Shown here one piece after another: positions 48,885-57,364 of a DNA stretch of 60,111 nucleotides (position 1 is the first letter of the stretch; each line of letters begins with the position of its first letter). The stretch is taken from the NCBI GenBank assembly GCA_003142095.1, contig PLON01000072.1, forward strand, positions 64,480-124,590, written 5' to 3'. Both the position numbers and the translations under genes were made by a program. The notes under the pieces were generated by a model. The model was not told where the DNA came from, made no database searches, and saw only the letters and a program-made list of their open reading frames with translations. The DNA is from Acidimicrobiaceae bacterium. GTDB lineage: Bacteria > Actinomycetota > Acidimicrobiia > Acidimicrobiales > RAAP-2.

Positions 48885-49622
48885 CTAGCTCGTCGCGACG
48901 ACGCGAAAGCCCTCGGCGAGTCGGCCCTCTTTCATCCCGGCGCTTTTCGCCGTGGCGGCAGACCAGTTACGCAACATCTTCTTCAGCCCCTTACGGTTAC
49001 CGATCTGACTGACGTGCTTACTGAGTGCCTCGAACTTCTGGTCAAAGGTCTTCGTGATGTCGACAACCATCGTGGGACTCGCGCCACCGAGCCACACTTC
49101 GGCAACGGTGTGGGGTTCGAAGCCCTCACGAATCAGTTCGGGGAAGGCGTGGGGGTTACGCGCGTCGGGGTAGACCGCGCGCAGGGTCGCTTCGCCCGTC
49201 GCCATGTGGTCGGGGTGACTCGCGAAAATGCGCTCGTAGTTGCGCTCGGGGCTCTGGGTGATCACGAGCTGTGGCCGGTGCGTGCGAATGACGCGGGCGA
49301 TCTCGCGACGCAGCGCCATCGTTGTTTCGACGCGTCCGTCGGGCCAGTGCAGGAAGGTCAGGTTGGTGACACCCACTTCTTTGGCGGCCGCGGTCTGTTC
49401 GGCTTCACGAACCGCTACGCGCTCTTCGCGGCTATGGGTGGACTCGTCGCCGCCCGCGTCGCCCGACGTGACGAGGCAGTACCCGACGTCGACGCCGCGA
49501 TTGGTCAGGTAGGCAATCGTGCCGGCCGTACCGAAGTCCACGTCATCGGGGTGCGCGACCACGACCAGCGCGCGCTTGAGCGACTTGTCGTAGGCGTAGA
49601 CCGGCAGGGCTTTTGTGCTCAC
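48885..49622 (-). CDS. PIG-L/LmbE-family deacetylase
   Basis: The 245-residue zinc-dependent deacetylase has LVVVAHPDDVDFGTAG (zinc His and catalytic Asp), CLVTSGDAGGDE and FASHPDHMATGEATL (second zinc His). Such enzymes remove N-acetyl groups from amino sugars, as MshB/Mca do in mycothiol metabolism; which one applies here is unknown. GTG 49622 overlaps the helicase stop by 4 bases (GTGA); a Met at 49652 would lie inside the helicase gene without a ribosome site. Confidence 0.85.
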   Translation of the reverse strand: MSTKALPVYAYDKSLKRALVVVAHPDDVDFGTAGTIAYLTNRGVDVGYCLVTSGDAGGDESTHSREERVAVREAEQTAAAKEVGVTNLTFLHWPDGRVETTMALRREIARVIRTHRPQLVITQSPERNYERIFASHPDHMATGEATLRAVYPDARNPHAFPELIREGFEPHTVAEVWLGGASPTMVVDITKTFDQKFEALSKHVSQIGNRKGLKKMLRNWSAATAKSAGMKEGRLAEGFRVVATS

Positions 49623-50869
49623 GATACAGAGTCTTGCATCGTCGGGTCCCAATTCGCCAGATCCTTCAAACGGGGGTCGTTGGAGAAGATCTCGATAATC
49701 GGACGCTTCAAGTTCAGTCGCCGCATGATCACTTCGGCGTCAATGGCCTGATTCCAGAGCAGAAGCGACACCACGACGCCGGTCGATCCGGCCCGGGCGG
49801 TGCGTCCGGAACGGTGCAGGTAGGCCTTTTGGTCCTCCGGTGGGTCGAAGTGCATCACACAGTCCACCCCGTCGATGTGCAATCCGCGCGCTGCGACGTC
49901 GGTCGCCACGAGGACGGGCAGTTTCTCCGCCTGGAAGTCCGCCAACGCCTTTTCGCGTTGGCTCTGGCGAAGGTCCCCGTGGATCGCGGCAGCCGTCACG
50001 CCCTCTTTTTGGAGTTGCTCAACGAGTCGATCGGCGCCGCGCTTCGTGCGACAGAAGATGATTGTCTTATCGAAGGAGCGACAGATCGTGGCCGCAACCT
50101 TGACACGGTCCATCTGGTGAACCTGCAAGAAGTGATGCACCATGCGCGAAACAGTCTGGGTGTCGCTCGCTACTTCGTGAAAGACGGGATCGGTGAGGTA
50201 ACGCTTCACGAGTCGATCAATGGCGCCGTCGAGCGTGGCCGAAAAGAGGAGCGTCTGGTGAGGCTTCGCCGCGATGCGACGAAGAACCCACTCGACCTGG
50301 GGCATGAAGCCCATATCGGCCATGCGGTCGGCCTCGTCGAGAACGAGTACGTCGAGACTCTCGACGTTGACCTCGCCGCGATCGCCGAGGTCGATCAGTC
50401 GCCCCGGGGTAGCGATAATGACGTCGCAGCCCTTCGCCAACGCTTTGATCTGTCGTTCGATGTCGGCGCCACCGTAGACGGCTGCGACGTGAAGACCGAG
50501 GGCCGCACCGAGAGGCTTTAAGACTTCGTAGACCTGAACGGCCAGTTCGCGCGTTGGTAGTAGCACCAATCCACGCGGTCGGGCCGGTCGAGCGTTCGCT
50601 CCCCCGAGGGTCGTGCCCGCAGCGAGACGCTGGAGCATGGGCAGGCCAAATCCGAGGGTCTTACCCGAGCCGGTCTTGGCCTTGCCGCACACGTCGCGCC
50701 CGGCGAGGGCGTCAGCGATGGTCAGGGCCTGAATGGGAAAGGCGGTCGTGATTCCCTGGGCGGTCAAGACCGCTACGAGTTCGCTGGAGACGCCAAGTCC
50801 CTCAAAGGTTTGATTGGTGGCGTACGAGTCCGCGCCTTGCGCGATGGACTCAACTATTTCACTGCTCAC
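49619..50869 (-). CDS. DEAD-box RNA helicase
   Basis: The 416-residue RecA-like helicase has a Q-motif region FEGLGVSSELVAVLTAQGIT (20 residues), motif I AKTGSGKT, Ib, II VLDEADRMADMG, III SAT and VI HRSGRTARAGSTG. It is RhlE/DeaD-like without a C-terminal extension. It may act in RNA decay or ribosome assembly. It overlaps the PIG-L gene downstream. Confidence 0.95.
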   Translation of the reverse strand: MSSEIVESIAQGADSYATNQTFEGLGVSSELVAVLTAQGITTAFPIQALTIADALAGRDVCGKAKTGSGKTLGFGLPMLQRLAAGTTLGGANARPARPRGLVLLPTRELAVQVYEVLKPLGAALGLHVAAVYGGADIERQIKALAKGCDVIIATPGRLIDLGDRGEVNVESLDVLVLDEADRMADMGFMPQVEWVLRRIAAKPHQTLLFSATLDGAIDRLVKRYLTDPVFHEVASDTQTVSRMVHHFLQVHQMDRVKVAATICRSFDKTIIFCRTKRGADRLVEQLQKEGVTAAAIHGDLRQSQREKALADFQAEKLPVLVATDVAARGLHIDGVDCVMHFDPPEDQKAYLHRSGRTARAGSTGVVVSLLLWNQAIDAEVIMRRLNLKRPIIEIFSNDPRLKDLANWDPTMQDSVS

Positions 50870-51112
50870 GTAAATACGGGTCGTTTCTCGGCTGGACCCG
50901 TAACCGTCGTCTGTAGCAAATGTGGGCCCGAGCCCATCTCATCGAGCTCCCCTACAGTCTACGTGAGAGTTCGCGCCACTTGCCGCACGCGGGGCCACAT
51001 TGTTCGTCACCTTCGGAGACCCCAAAAGAGGACCTTCGTCCTTAGCGCCCGCTCCGTAGGATTGCCGTATGGTCGTCGAGGGTTCTCACGACCAGAAATG
51101 ATGAGGGCGGGC

Positions 51113-52264
51113 ATGATCGAACCACGAGTCAAGGTGACCACTAAGAACCAGTTCGATCGTCGGCCCCTGCTGGTCTTCTGGGAGATGACGAAGGCCTGTC
51201 CGCTGGCCTGTTTTCACTGTCGAGCCGACGCACAACTGCGCTGCGGTCCCGACGAGCTCTCGACGCTCGAGGGCATCAACCTGATCGACTCCTTGGCGGC
51301 GCTTGGCCGACCGCGCCCTATTCTCATTCTCACGGGTGGGGACTGTCTCATGCGCGACGACATTGTCGATCTTGCCGCCTACGCCCACTCTCAGAACGTT
51401 CCCGTCGCGATCGCGCCGTCGGTCTCCCCGAAACTGGCTACGTCGACTCTTGAGGCCCTTCGACGTGCGGGAGTGAAGAGTGCGTCATTGAGTCTGGACG
51501 GCTCGAACGCGCTGACCCACGATGCGGTGCGTGGGATACCTGGTCACTTTGACGCAACGCTGCGCGCGATCGACGAACTGCAGGCCTGCGGATTCACCAC
51601 GCAGATCAATACCACCGTCATGGCGGCGAACGTTCGCGAGATGGCCGACGTTGCGTCGTTACTGCACGAACGAAACGTCGACGTGTGGGAGGTGTTTTTT
51701 CTGATCACCACCGGTCGTGGCTCGAGCGTTCGAGCGACCTCGGCCCAAGAGAATGAAGAGGTGTGCCACTTTCTCGTCGATGCGTCTCGATACGGATTTA
51801 CCGTGCGCACCGTAGAAGCTCCGTTTTTTCGTCGTGTCGCCCTCGAGCGTCAAAAGAATCTCAACCGCGAACTGCGCGCCGACATTGACTCAACGTACGG
51901 ATTCCTACGTGCGCGCCTCGTCGAACTATTAGGACCGAGCTCGGCGCCAATACGAACCCCGAGTGCGGCCACGCGAGACGGGAAAGGAATCATCTTCGTC
52001 GGAGCAAATGGCGACGTCTACCCGTCAGGTTTTCTGCCCATAACCCTCGGTAACGTCCGCCACTCCAACCTCATCGAGATATATCGCGATCACGAACTAC
52101 TGCGCTCGATCCGTGCGGCCCACTTCGTGGGACCCTGCAACGACTGCGAGTACGCCGATCTGTGCGGTGGTTCGAGGTCACGCGCCTACGCCGCACACGC
52201 GAACGCGCTCGCCTCGGATCCCGGATGCGTGCGCACGGGCGACGATCTGGCTCTCGCGCGGTAG
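51113..52264 (+). CDS. Radical SAM/SPASM-domain protein (TIGR04053-like)
   Basis: The 383-residue protein has the CX3CX2C motif CPLACFHC (near 31-38), TGGDCLMRDD for SAM, SASLSLDGSNALTHDAVRG (a PqqE/MftC-like strand) and a C-terminal Cys cluster GPCNDCEYADLCGG and a later DPGC of a SPASM domain. It belongs to the PqqE/AlbA-like SPASM enzymes and resembles the TIGR04053 group. The substrate is unknown and no precursor peptide is evident. ATG 51113 is chosen because GAGGGCGGG precedes it; ATG 51098 or 51101 are less well placed. Its stop is 11 bases from the convergent PPOX-type gene. Confidence 0.85.
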   Translation: MIEPRVKVTTKNQFDRRPLLVFWEMTKACPLACFHCRADAQLRCGPDELSTLEGINLIDSLAALGRPRPILILTGGDCLMRDDIVDLAAYAHSQNVPVAIAPSVSPKLATSTLEALRRAGVKSASLSLDGSNALTHDAVRGIPGHFDATLRAIDELQACGFTTQINTTVMAANVREMADVASLLHERNVDVWEVFFLITTGRGSSVRATSAQENEEVCHFLVDASRYGFTVRTVEAPFFRRVALERQKNLNRELRADIDSTYGFLRARLVELLGPSSAPIRTPSAATRDGKGIIFVGANGDVYPSGFLPITLGNVRHSNLIEIYRDHELLRSIRAAHFVGPCNDCEYADLCGGSRSRAYAAHANALASDPGCVRTGDDLALAR

Positions 52265-52275
52265 CGAGCAGCCAG

Positions 52276-52737
52276 TCAACTGCGCTGAACTTTTCGCCCG
52301 GTTATCTCCGTCACACGGACCCGAAAGGCCACCGGGACGCGACCCGAACCCCGGTCCTGCTCGCGAGAGTTGGTGGATGAGCGCACTCGGTCGCTAATGA
52401 TTTTGAGAGCACGACGTGCGTCCTCGTCGTGCAGTTCCTCGTACGTACCTTGGACGATGACGCTACGCCAACCTCCGGTGACGAGGTATTCGTCCACTTC
52501 AAAGCAGACTCGCGCATTTTTCCGCATCATCTCGACCTTCTTGCCCTCGGTCGTGTAGACGTACAGGCAGTCGTCGTGCCGCGCGAAGATTACGGGAACG
52601 ACGTAGGTCTCTCCGTCGCTAGAACACCCGACGCGACCAACTTTCTGCGTCAGCATGAACTCGTCAATTTCCCCTGGCGACATCTCGTCGATCACGGGGC
52701 GACCCTCCCGCGAGATAGTGCGCCTACCACCATTCAC
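52276..52737 (-). CDS. Pyridoxamine 5'-phosphate oxidase-like flavin-binding protein
   Basis: A 153-residue split-barrel protein with EIDEFMLTQKVGRVGCSSDG, YVVPVIFARHDDCLYVYT and KKVEMMRKNARVCFEVDE, features of the PPOX/flavin-reductase-like family that binds FMN or F420. The reaction is unknown. It starts with GTG 52737 overlapping the nitronate-monooxygenase-like stop by 4 bases, so the two are translated together. Confidence 0.85.
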   Translation of the reverse strand: MNGGRRTISREGRPVIDEMSPGEIDEFMLTQKVGRVGCSSDGETYVVPVIFARHDDCLYVYTTEGKKVEMMRKNARVCFEVDEYLVTGGWRSVIVQGTYEELHDEDARRALKIISDRVRSSTNSREQDRGSGRVPVAFRVRVTEITGRKVQRS

Positions 52738-54182
52738 GGCGCCACGGGGCTGGCCACCGAGAGGTGCGCTATGACGTCGAGCGCGCTGTAACTGTCTCGT
52801 CCGCGGAGAAGTTCTCGCACGTCGTTAATGCAGTCACCACTCGTCACGATGGCCGGTTCACGGTGGCCGTCGGCGCGAAGTTGACCGAGGCCGCAGGTCG
52901 CCATCAAACCGTTGCAGAGACACGCCGAATCCACGGTCGCTTCGCGCGAACCACCCTTTTTCACGTACGTCGAGACGGGTTCCGCAGCGCAGCGGTAACC
53001 GATCGATCCGTCGGGCTGGGCGTACGGCTCGCGCAGGTAGCCCAGATCACACCGTCGTGTTCGCTCGTCGTACACGGATGATTCGGAAATTGTTCCGGGT
53101 ACTGAGGCCACCTTGAAGGGATACCCGGTCGACGAGGCGCGAAGCGATGTGCGAACGTGAACCGGTCCTTCGGCAATCTCCTCAAGGACTTGTCGCCTGA
53201 GCACGGGATCCATGCCGGACTCGCTGCAGTAGGCAAAGAGCGTACCAACCTGCACGCCGCTCGCCCCAAGCGACAAAGCCTCTCGCACGTGCTCGGGCGA
53301 GGTGACGCCACCGCCAATCCAGAACGGTCGATTCAAACCAACCAGCACCTCGTAGTCGACGACGTCACGTTCTCCGTACTGAGGATTACCGTCGGCGTCG
53401 ACGTCGACGGCGCCGCGAGGCGGGGCGTTGTGCCCACCGGCTACCGGTCGCTCCACAACGAAACCGTCAACCGGCCCGTTACTGCGTTTGGCGAGCGCGG
53501 AGGCCAACACGTGCGACGACACGATTCCGATGAATCGCGGTCGGGTGAGCGTTCGTGATCCGAGGTACGGAGTGGGATCGAAGTGAAGGGTCGTCGCAGG
53601 ATTGTCACTGGCCGCACCGGTCACACTCAGAGGGAGGTCGACTGCTTCACCGAGGCTGAGCCGCTCGAGCACACCGGGAATGTGCGTCGGCACACCCGCG
53701 CCCATCACCACGTAGTCAACGCCGGCGAGGACGGCCCCGCACAGTGTGGCGGCAGTCGGGATCTGAACCTTGGTCAAGAGGTTGATGCCCACGACACCGT
53801 CGTGACCCATTTTGGCCAGCGTGACCTCAACGAAGGATGCGAGAACCAGGGCGTCGATCCTACGGCCGCTGCTTTGCTGCGTCAACATCGGCAGTGTGCG
53901 ATACGCCCCCGACGCGCTACGGTGCGACGCAAAGTCGCGAACGATCTCTTCGACAACGCGTTCAGAAGGGAAGAGGTCGAATGCCGCCTGCAAGGAGTCG
54001 TCGATTCCGTATTCCTGCAATCGGCGGATGAACACAGCGTCAAGTGCCGTTCCCGACACCACGCCGAGGTGACCCGCGCTCGAAACGGCGTGGGCGAGTT
54101 GCCAACCGGAAATCGCAATGCCCATGCCGCCTTGGATGAGCCAAGGGACCTTTTCCTCCGCCGAAACACCGCTCTGCGTCAT
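52734..54182 (-). CDS. Nitronate monooxygenase-family flavoprotein, long type with Cys-rich tail
   Basis: The 482-residue TIM-barrel protein has WLIQGGMGIAISGWQLAHAV at the start, VDYVVMGAGVPTHIPGVLER (20 residues), VERPVAGGHNAPPRGAVDVD (FMN and nitronate-type His) and GASGVQVGTLFAYCSESG. It is longer than the usual 320-380 residues: about 100 C-terminal residues hold CDLGYLREPYAQPDG, SACLCNGLMATCGLGQ and SGDCINDV, a Cys-rich segment of unknown purpose. ATG 54182 is preceded by AAGG; an upstream GTG 54230 would add 16 residues. Confidence 0.85.
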   Translation of the reverse strand: MTQSGVSAEEKVPWLIQGGMGIAISGWQLAHAVSSAGHLGVVSGTALDAVFIRRLQEYGIDDSLQAAFDLFPSERVVEEIVRDFASHRSASGAYRTLPMLTQQSSGRRIDALVLASFVEVTLAKMGHDGVVGINLLTKVQIPTAATLCGAVLAGVDYVVMGAGVPTHIPGVLERLSLGEAVDLPLSVTGAASDNPATTLHFDPTPYLGSRTLTRPRFIGIVSSHVLASALAKRSNGPVDGFVVERPVAGGHNAPPRGAVDVDADGNPQYGERDVVDYEVLVGLNRPFWIGGGVTSPEHVREALSLGASGVQVGTLFAYCSESGMDPVLRRQVLEEIAEGPVHVRTSLRASSTGYPFKVASVPGTISESSVYDERTRRCDLGYLREPYAQPDGSIGYRCAAEPVSTYVKKGGSREATVDSACLCNGLMATCGLGQLRADGHREPAIVTSGDCINDVRELLRGRDSYSALDVIAHLSVASPVAP

Positions 54183-54281
54183 GAACCGGACCTTCAATAT
54201 CGCACTCGACGAACTCACCAAACGCTTCACCTAGGCTAATACGACTTTGAAGGCGCCTAAAATCTCAGCAGGGAGGCTTCC

Positions 54282-54746
54282 ATGACACGACTCGCGGTGG
54301 GAAAGAAGGCGCCAGCCTTTACGTTGTCCAATCAAGACGGCGAGGACGTGTCCTTACGGGACTTCGCCGAACGTCGTGTCGTCGTTTACTTCTATCCCGC
54401 TGACGACACTCCGGGTTGCACCAAAGAGGCGTGCCAGTTCAACGACCTCCTCGCGTCGTTCAAGGAAATGGACGTGGCCGTGCTCGGCGTGTCGCCGGAC
54501 AGCGCGGACGCGCACAGGGCCTTCCGCTCGAAGTACGGGCTCACGTTTCCTCTTTTGAGCGACCCTCAAAAGAAGATCATGACTAAGTACGGCGCGTACG
54601 GCGAGAAGATGCTCTACGGCAAGAAGGTGATGGGGGTCATCCGATCCACGTTTGTAATTGGTCCGACCGGCATGATCGAACACGCCTTCTATGGGGTTCG
54701 CGTCGACGGACATCCGGCGAAGGTGTTGACGAAGTTAACGAACTAA
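54282..54746 (+). CDS. bcp: Thioredoxin-dependent thiol peroxidase Bcp (peroxiredoxin)
   Basis: Reduces hydrogen peroxide and organic peroxides. The 154-residue peroxiredoxin carries YPADDTPGCTKEACQFNDLL with the peroxidatic Cys and a resolving Cys five residues later (CTKEAC), the atypical 2-Cys Bcp pattern. GVSPDSADAHRAFRSKYGL and FPLLSDPQKKIMTKYG are also typical. ATG 54282 has a strong AGGGAGG ribosome site. Its TAA stop interlocks with that of the convergent dedA gene (CTAA, 54743-54746). Confidence 0.96.
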   Translation: MTRLAVGKKAPAFTLSNQDGEDVSLRDFAERRVVVYFYPADDTPGCTKEACQFNDLLASFKEMDVAVLGVSPDSADAHRAFRSKYGLTFPLLSDPQKKIMTKYGAYGEKMLYGKKVMGVIRSTFVIGPTGMIEHAFYGVRVDGHPAKVLTKLTN

Positions 54747-55351
54747 GCGGCGTTGCTGCGACGCACCGAGCGAAGCCGGTGCCAGAAGCCGAGGGCGAGC
54801 AGAAGAACGACCACGATGACGGTGGGCCACTCCGCGTCATGAAAGTCACCCGAAACGCGGTGCCAGTTCTTGCCCGCGGCGTAGCCGAGCAACGTTAAGA
54901 CGACAACCCAGACGGTCGATCCAATCAACGTCAAGACAGCGAAAAGAGTTCGCTTCATCTCGGCGATGCCGGCCGGTAGCGAGACAAAGCTACGCACGAA
55001 GGGCACGACACGGCTAACGAGCACCGTCACTGGGCCGTACTTCTCGAACCATCGCTGCGACGCGTCGATGTCCTTCGGGCTCACCAAGATCCACTTACCC
55101 CAGCGTTCAACGATCGGACGTCCCGCGTAACGGCCGACTTCGTACGCAATCTGCGCGCCCACCAGTGAGCTGAGAGAGCAGGCGACGATGACGGCCCAGA
55201 GCGAAAACTCGACGTGACCCGTGACGGCGGTCGTGCAGGCCGCTCCCGCAATGATGTACGTGATCTCCGAAGGAACGGGAATGCACGCCGAACTCGCGAT
55301 GGAGAGCAGGATGAGCGCGAAGTACCCGTAGTGCTGAACGAAGGACTCCAC
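54743..55351 (-). CDS. DedA-family membrane protein
   Basis: A 202-residue integral membrane protein. Signatures are FALILLSIASSACIPVPSEI (20 residues, the family's P[VS]PSE motif), GAQIAYEVGRYAGRPIVERW and FVRSFVSLPAGIAEMKRTLF, with about five hydrophobic helices. DedA proteins act in proton-dependent flippase or membrane homeostasis roles, and some flip polyprenyl phosphate or phosphatidylethanolamine. GTG 55351 starts it. Confidence 0.92.
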   Translation of the reverse strand: MESFVQHYGYFALILLSIASSACIPVPSEITYIIAGAACTTAVTGHVEFSLWAVIVACSLSSLVGAQIAYEVGRYAGRPIVERWGKWILVSPKDIDASQRWFEKYGPVTVLVSRVVPFVRSFVSLPAGIAEMKRTLFAVLTLIGSTVWVVVLTLLGYAAGKNWHRVSGDFHDAEWPTVIVVVLLLALGFWHRLRSVRRSNAA

Positions 55352-55387
55352 TGGTCCATTCTTGTCGACGCGACGCGGTGCCCCGCG

Positions 55388-56179
55388 CTACGAGGAATGC
55401 TGGTGGATAGAACACCAGTAGGTGGTGCGTCCGCCAATGGTGGCCAGCAGCATCGTGCCACCGTCTCTTGGACAGAGTCCCCCGGGAAATCGTGCGTCCA
55501 TATGGTCGCCCAAGTGCGAGCCTCCGCGACGCTGAAGGGTGTTCATGGTTTGGCGAAAGGCGCGAAAGAGCCGATCTTTCTCGGCCGCGCTGAGGAGACC
55601 GGTTGGGGTCCTTGGATCGATGCTCGCGCGATAGAGCATCTCGTCGCCGAGCAGGTTTCCCACGCCGGCGACGCGTGACTGGTCAAGGAGCCGCGCCTTG
55701 ATGGCGGGACCGTCCCCGCGATCAACTCGCACGACTTCATTGAACTCACGACGAGTGAGCGTCAGCGCGTCGGGACCCAATTCGTCAAGGTCGGGATTGA
55801 TCTCGACGCGCGCCATACGACGCGGATCGTGCACGATGAGCTTGCGGCCATCGCGAAACTCAAGCCCTCCGCGCAGCCACTTCGCGTCGAAGAGGTGAGG
55901 GCCGTAGAAGAGTCCTTCGATGCCGGCGTCGCCGTCGAGGAGCAACACGCCCGTCATGCCGAAACGAAATGCGAGTGTGGGTCCGTTCGTCTCAAGCAGC
56001 AACAGCTTGCCGCGACGTCCCGTTCCCGTGATTGTCAAGTTCTTTACCGTGCGGGCCCACGCGGAGGGTGACGGGAGCTTTTTCGCAAGGTACGCGTCCG
56101 CCCAACCGCGGGCGATCGTTGCACCTACCACTCGATCGGCGAGGAGTCGATACGACTCCACCTCAAGGATTTCGGGCAC
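55388..56179 (-). CDS. Fpg/Nei-family DNA glycosylase with altered zinc finger
   Basis: The 263-residue glycosylase has the N-terminal catalytic Pro-Glu (VPEILEVE; Fpg normally reads MPELPEVE, so Leu replaces the usual Pro), the Lys of the GRRGKLLLLE loop, and the H2TH element with SRVAGVGNLLGDEMLYRASI (conserved Asn). The C-terminal zinc finger normally has four Cys. Here it reads CPRDGG and WCSIHQ, so one Cys is Asp and another is His. The start is GTG 56179. The substrate (formamidopyrimidine or oxidised pyrimidine) cannot be told. Confidence 0.88.
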   Translation of the reverse strand: MPEILEVESYRLLADRVVGATIARGWADAYLAKKLPSPSAWARTVKNLTITGTGRRGKLLLLETNGPTLAFRFGMTGVLLLDGDAGIEGLFYGPHLFDAKWLRGGLEFRDGRKLIVHDPRRMARVEINPDLDELGPDALTLTRREFNEVVRVDRGDGPAIKARLLDQSRVAGVGNLLGDEMLYRASIDPRTPTGLLSAAEKDRLFRAFRQTMNTLQRRGGSHLGDHMDARFPGGLCPRDGGTMLLATIGGRTTYWCSIHQHSS

Positions 56180-56232
56180 GGAACGAATCGTACCGGGGTC
56201 GAACGATCTGCCCGTCTTACTAAGGTTGTTTT

Positions 56233-57357
56233 GTGGCCGTCGAAAAACCGCAGTGGCGAGAGCTCTTTCGTGAAGTTGTGACCTCGGGACTATGCACGGG
56301 GTGCGCCGCGTGCGTCATTGCCTGTCCCCACCCCGTCCTCGACTACGAGGCCGATCAGGGCATCTATAAGCCCTTTCACCTCGAACTCGACGGCGGCCCA
56401 GACGACTGCACCCACGGCCAAAAAGGCTGCACGATGTGCACGCGAGCCTGCCCGCGCTTTCGAAACTGGGAGAGCGAGATCGACCTGCAGCGCTTCGCGC
56501 GCGAACGAACGGACGACGAAGTCTGGGGCGTCGGTGACGTCCTGCTCGCACGCGCGAGCGACGAGTCACTCGTCGACAACGGACAAGACGGCGGTTTCGT
56601 CTCCGCCCTTCTCATCTACGCCCTCGAGCACGACATCATCGACGCGGCGTTGGTCAGTGGTCTCGAAGGCGACGGTTCGACCTGGCGCGCGACGCCCGTG
56701 GTCGTGCGTACGAAGGAGGACATACTCGCTACGGCGAAGTCGCGCTACACCTACTGCGCGAACTTGCTCGCCTACAACGAAGCCGTCGAGGGCGGCGCTG
56801 AGCGCATCGGACTCGTCGGCATGGGGTGCATGGCCTCCGCACCAGGCGCGATGCAGGCTCGAAAGGCCGGCAAGGTCGCCCGGCGACTTAGCCTCACCAT
56901 TGGCCTGCTCTGTTCCAAGACCTTCGACGACTCGATCTTCGAAGAGCTCTTTGAAGCAAAATACAACATCAAGCGCGCCGACATCACGAAGATGAACATC
57001 AAGGGCGTCTTTCAACTGTGGACGAAAGACGGCGGCTACTACGAGGTTCCCTTGAAGGAAGCGCACGCCTACACCCGTGAGGGCTGCACGCACTGTCCGG
57101 ACTTCGCGGCCGAGCACGCGGACCTTTCAACCGGTGGCATCGGCGCCTTCGGTGACTGGACGCTCGTTATTGTCCGTACCGACCTCGGTCGAGAGCTCCT
57201 GAGCGCCATGAAGAGCGAAGGTCTGATCGAAACGCGTCCCGGAGACGACGATCCCGGCGCTGTAGCGCTGCTGCACAAACTCGCGCGCGTTTCGCGCAAG
57301 CGCTGGCCCGAGTCGGCCGCGCCGGGCCCGGGCCGACTGCCCGTGACGTCGGGCTAG
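56233..57357 (+). CDS. FrhB-like iron-sulfur flavoprotein (coenzyme F420 hydrogenase/dehydrogenase beta family)
   Basis: A 374-residue protein with an N-terminal ferredoxin-like CTGCAACVIACPHP 4Fe-4S motif, a second Cys cluster GCTMCTRACP, and the FrhB domains RYTYCANLLAYNEA, GLVGMGCMASAPGAMQ and IGLLCSKTFDD. A Cys pair lies in EGCTHCPDF near 289. FrhB-type proteins bind FAD, iron-sulfur and F420. No hydrogenase, Fdh or other partner lies nearby, so it is probably an F420-linked or related oxidoreductase on its own. GTG 56233 diverges from the glycosylase. Confidence 0.85.
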   Translation: MAVEKPQWRELFREVVTSGLCTGCAACVIACPHPVLDYEADQGIYKPFHLELDGGPDDCTHGQKGCTMCTRACPRFRNWESEIDLQRFARERTDDEVWGVGDVLLARASDESLVDNGQDGGFVSALLIYALEHDIIDAALVSGLEGDGSTWRATPVVVRTKEDILATAKSRYTYCANLLAYNEAVEGGAERIGLVGMGCMASAPGAMQARKAGKVARRLSLTIGLLCSKTFDDSIFEELFEAKYNIKRADITKMNIKGVFQLWTKDGGYYEVPLKEAHAYTREGCTHCPDFAAEHADLSTGGIGAFGDWTLVIVRTDLGRELLSAMKSEGLIETRPGDDDPGAVALLHKLARVSRKRWPESAAPGPGRLPVTSG

Positions 57358-57364
57358 TGACACC

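Noticed and set aside
48885-49622. PIG-L protein as a substitute for the missing MftE peptidase
   Set aside because: It carries the HPDD deacetylase motif, not the creatininase fold, and lies in an operon with a helicase far from mftD.
50920-51045. 41-residue open frame before the radical SAM gene as a precursor peptide
   Set aside because: No ribosome site, no repeated or conserved C-terminal core, and such short frames are expected by chance in a 243-bp GC-rich gap.
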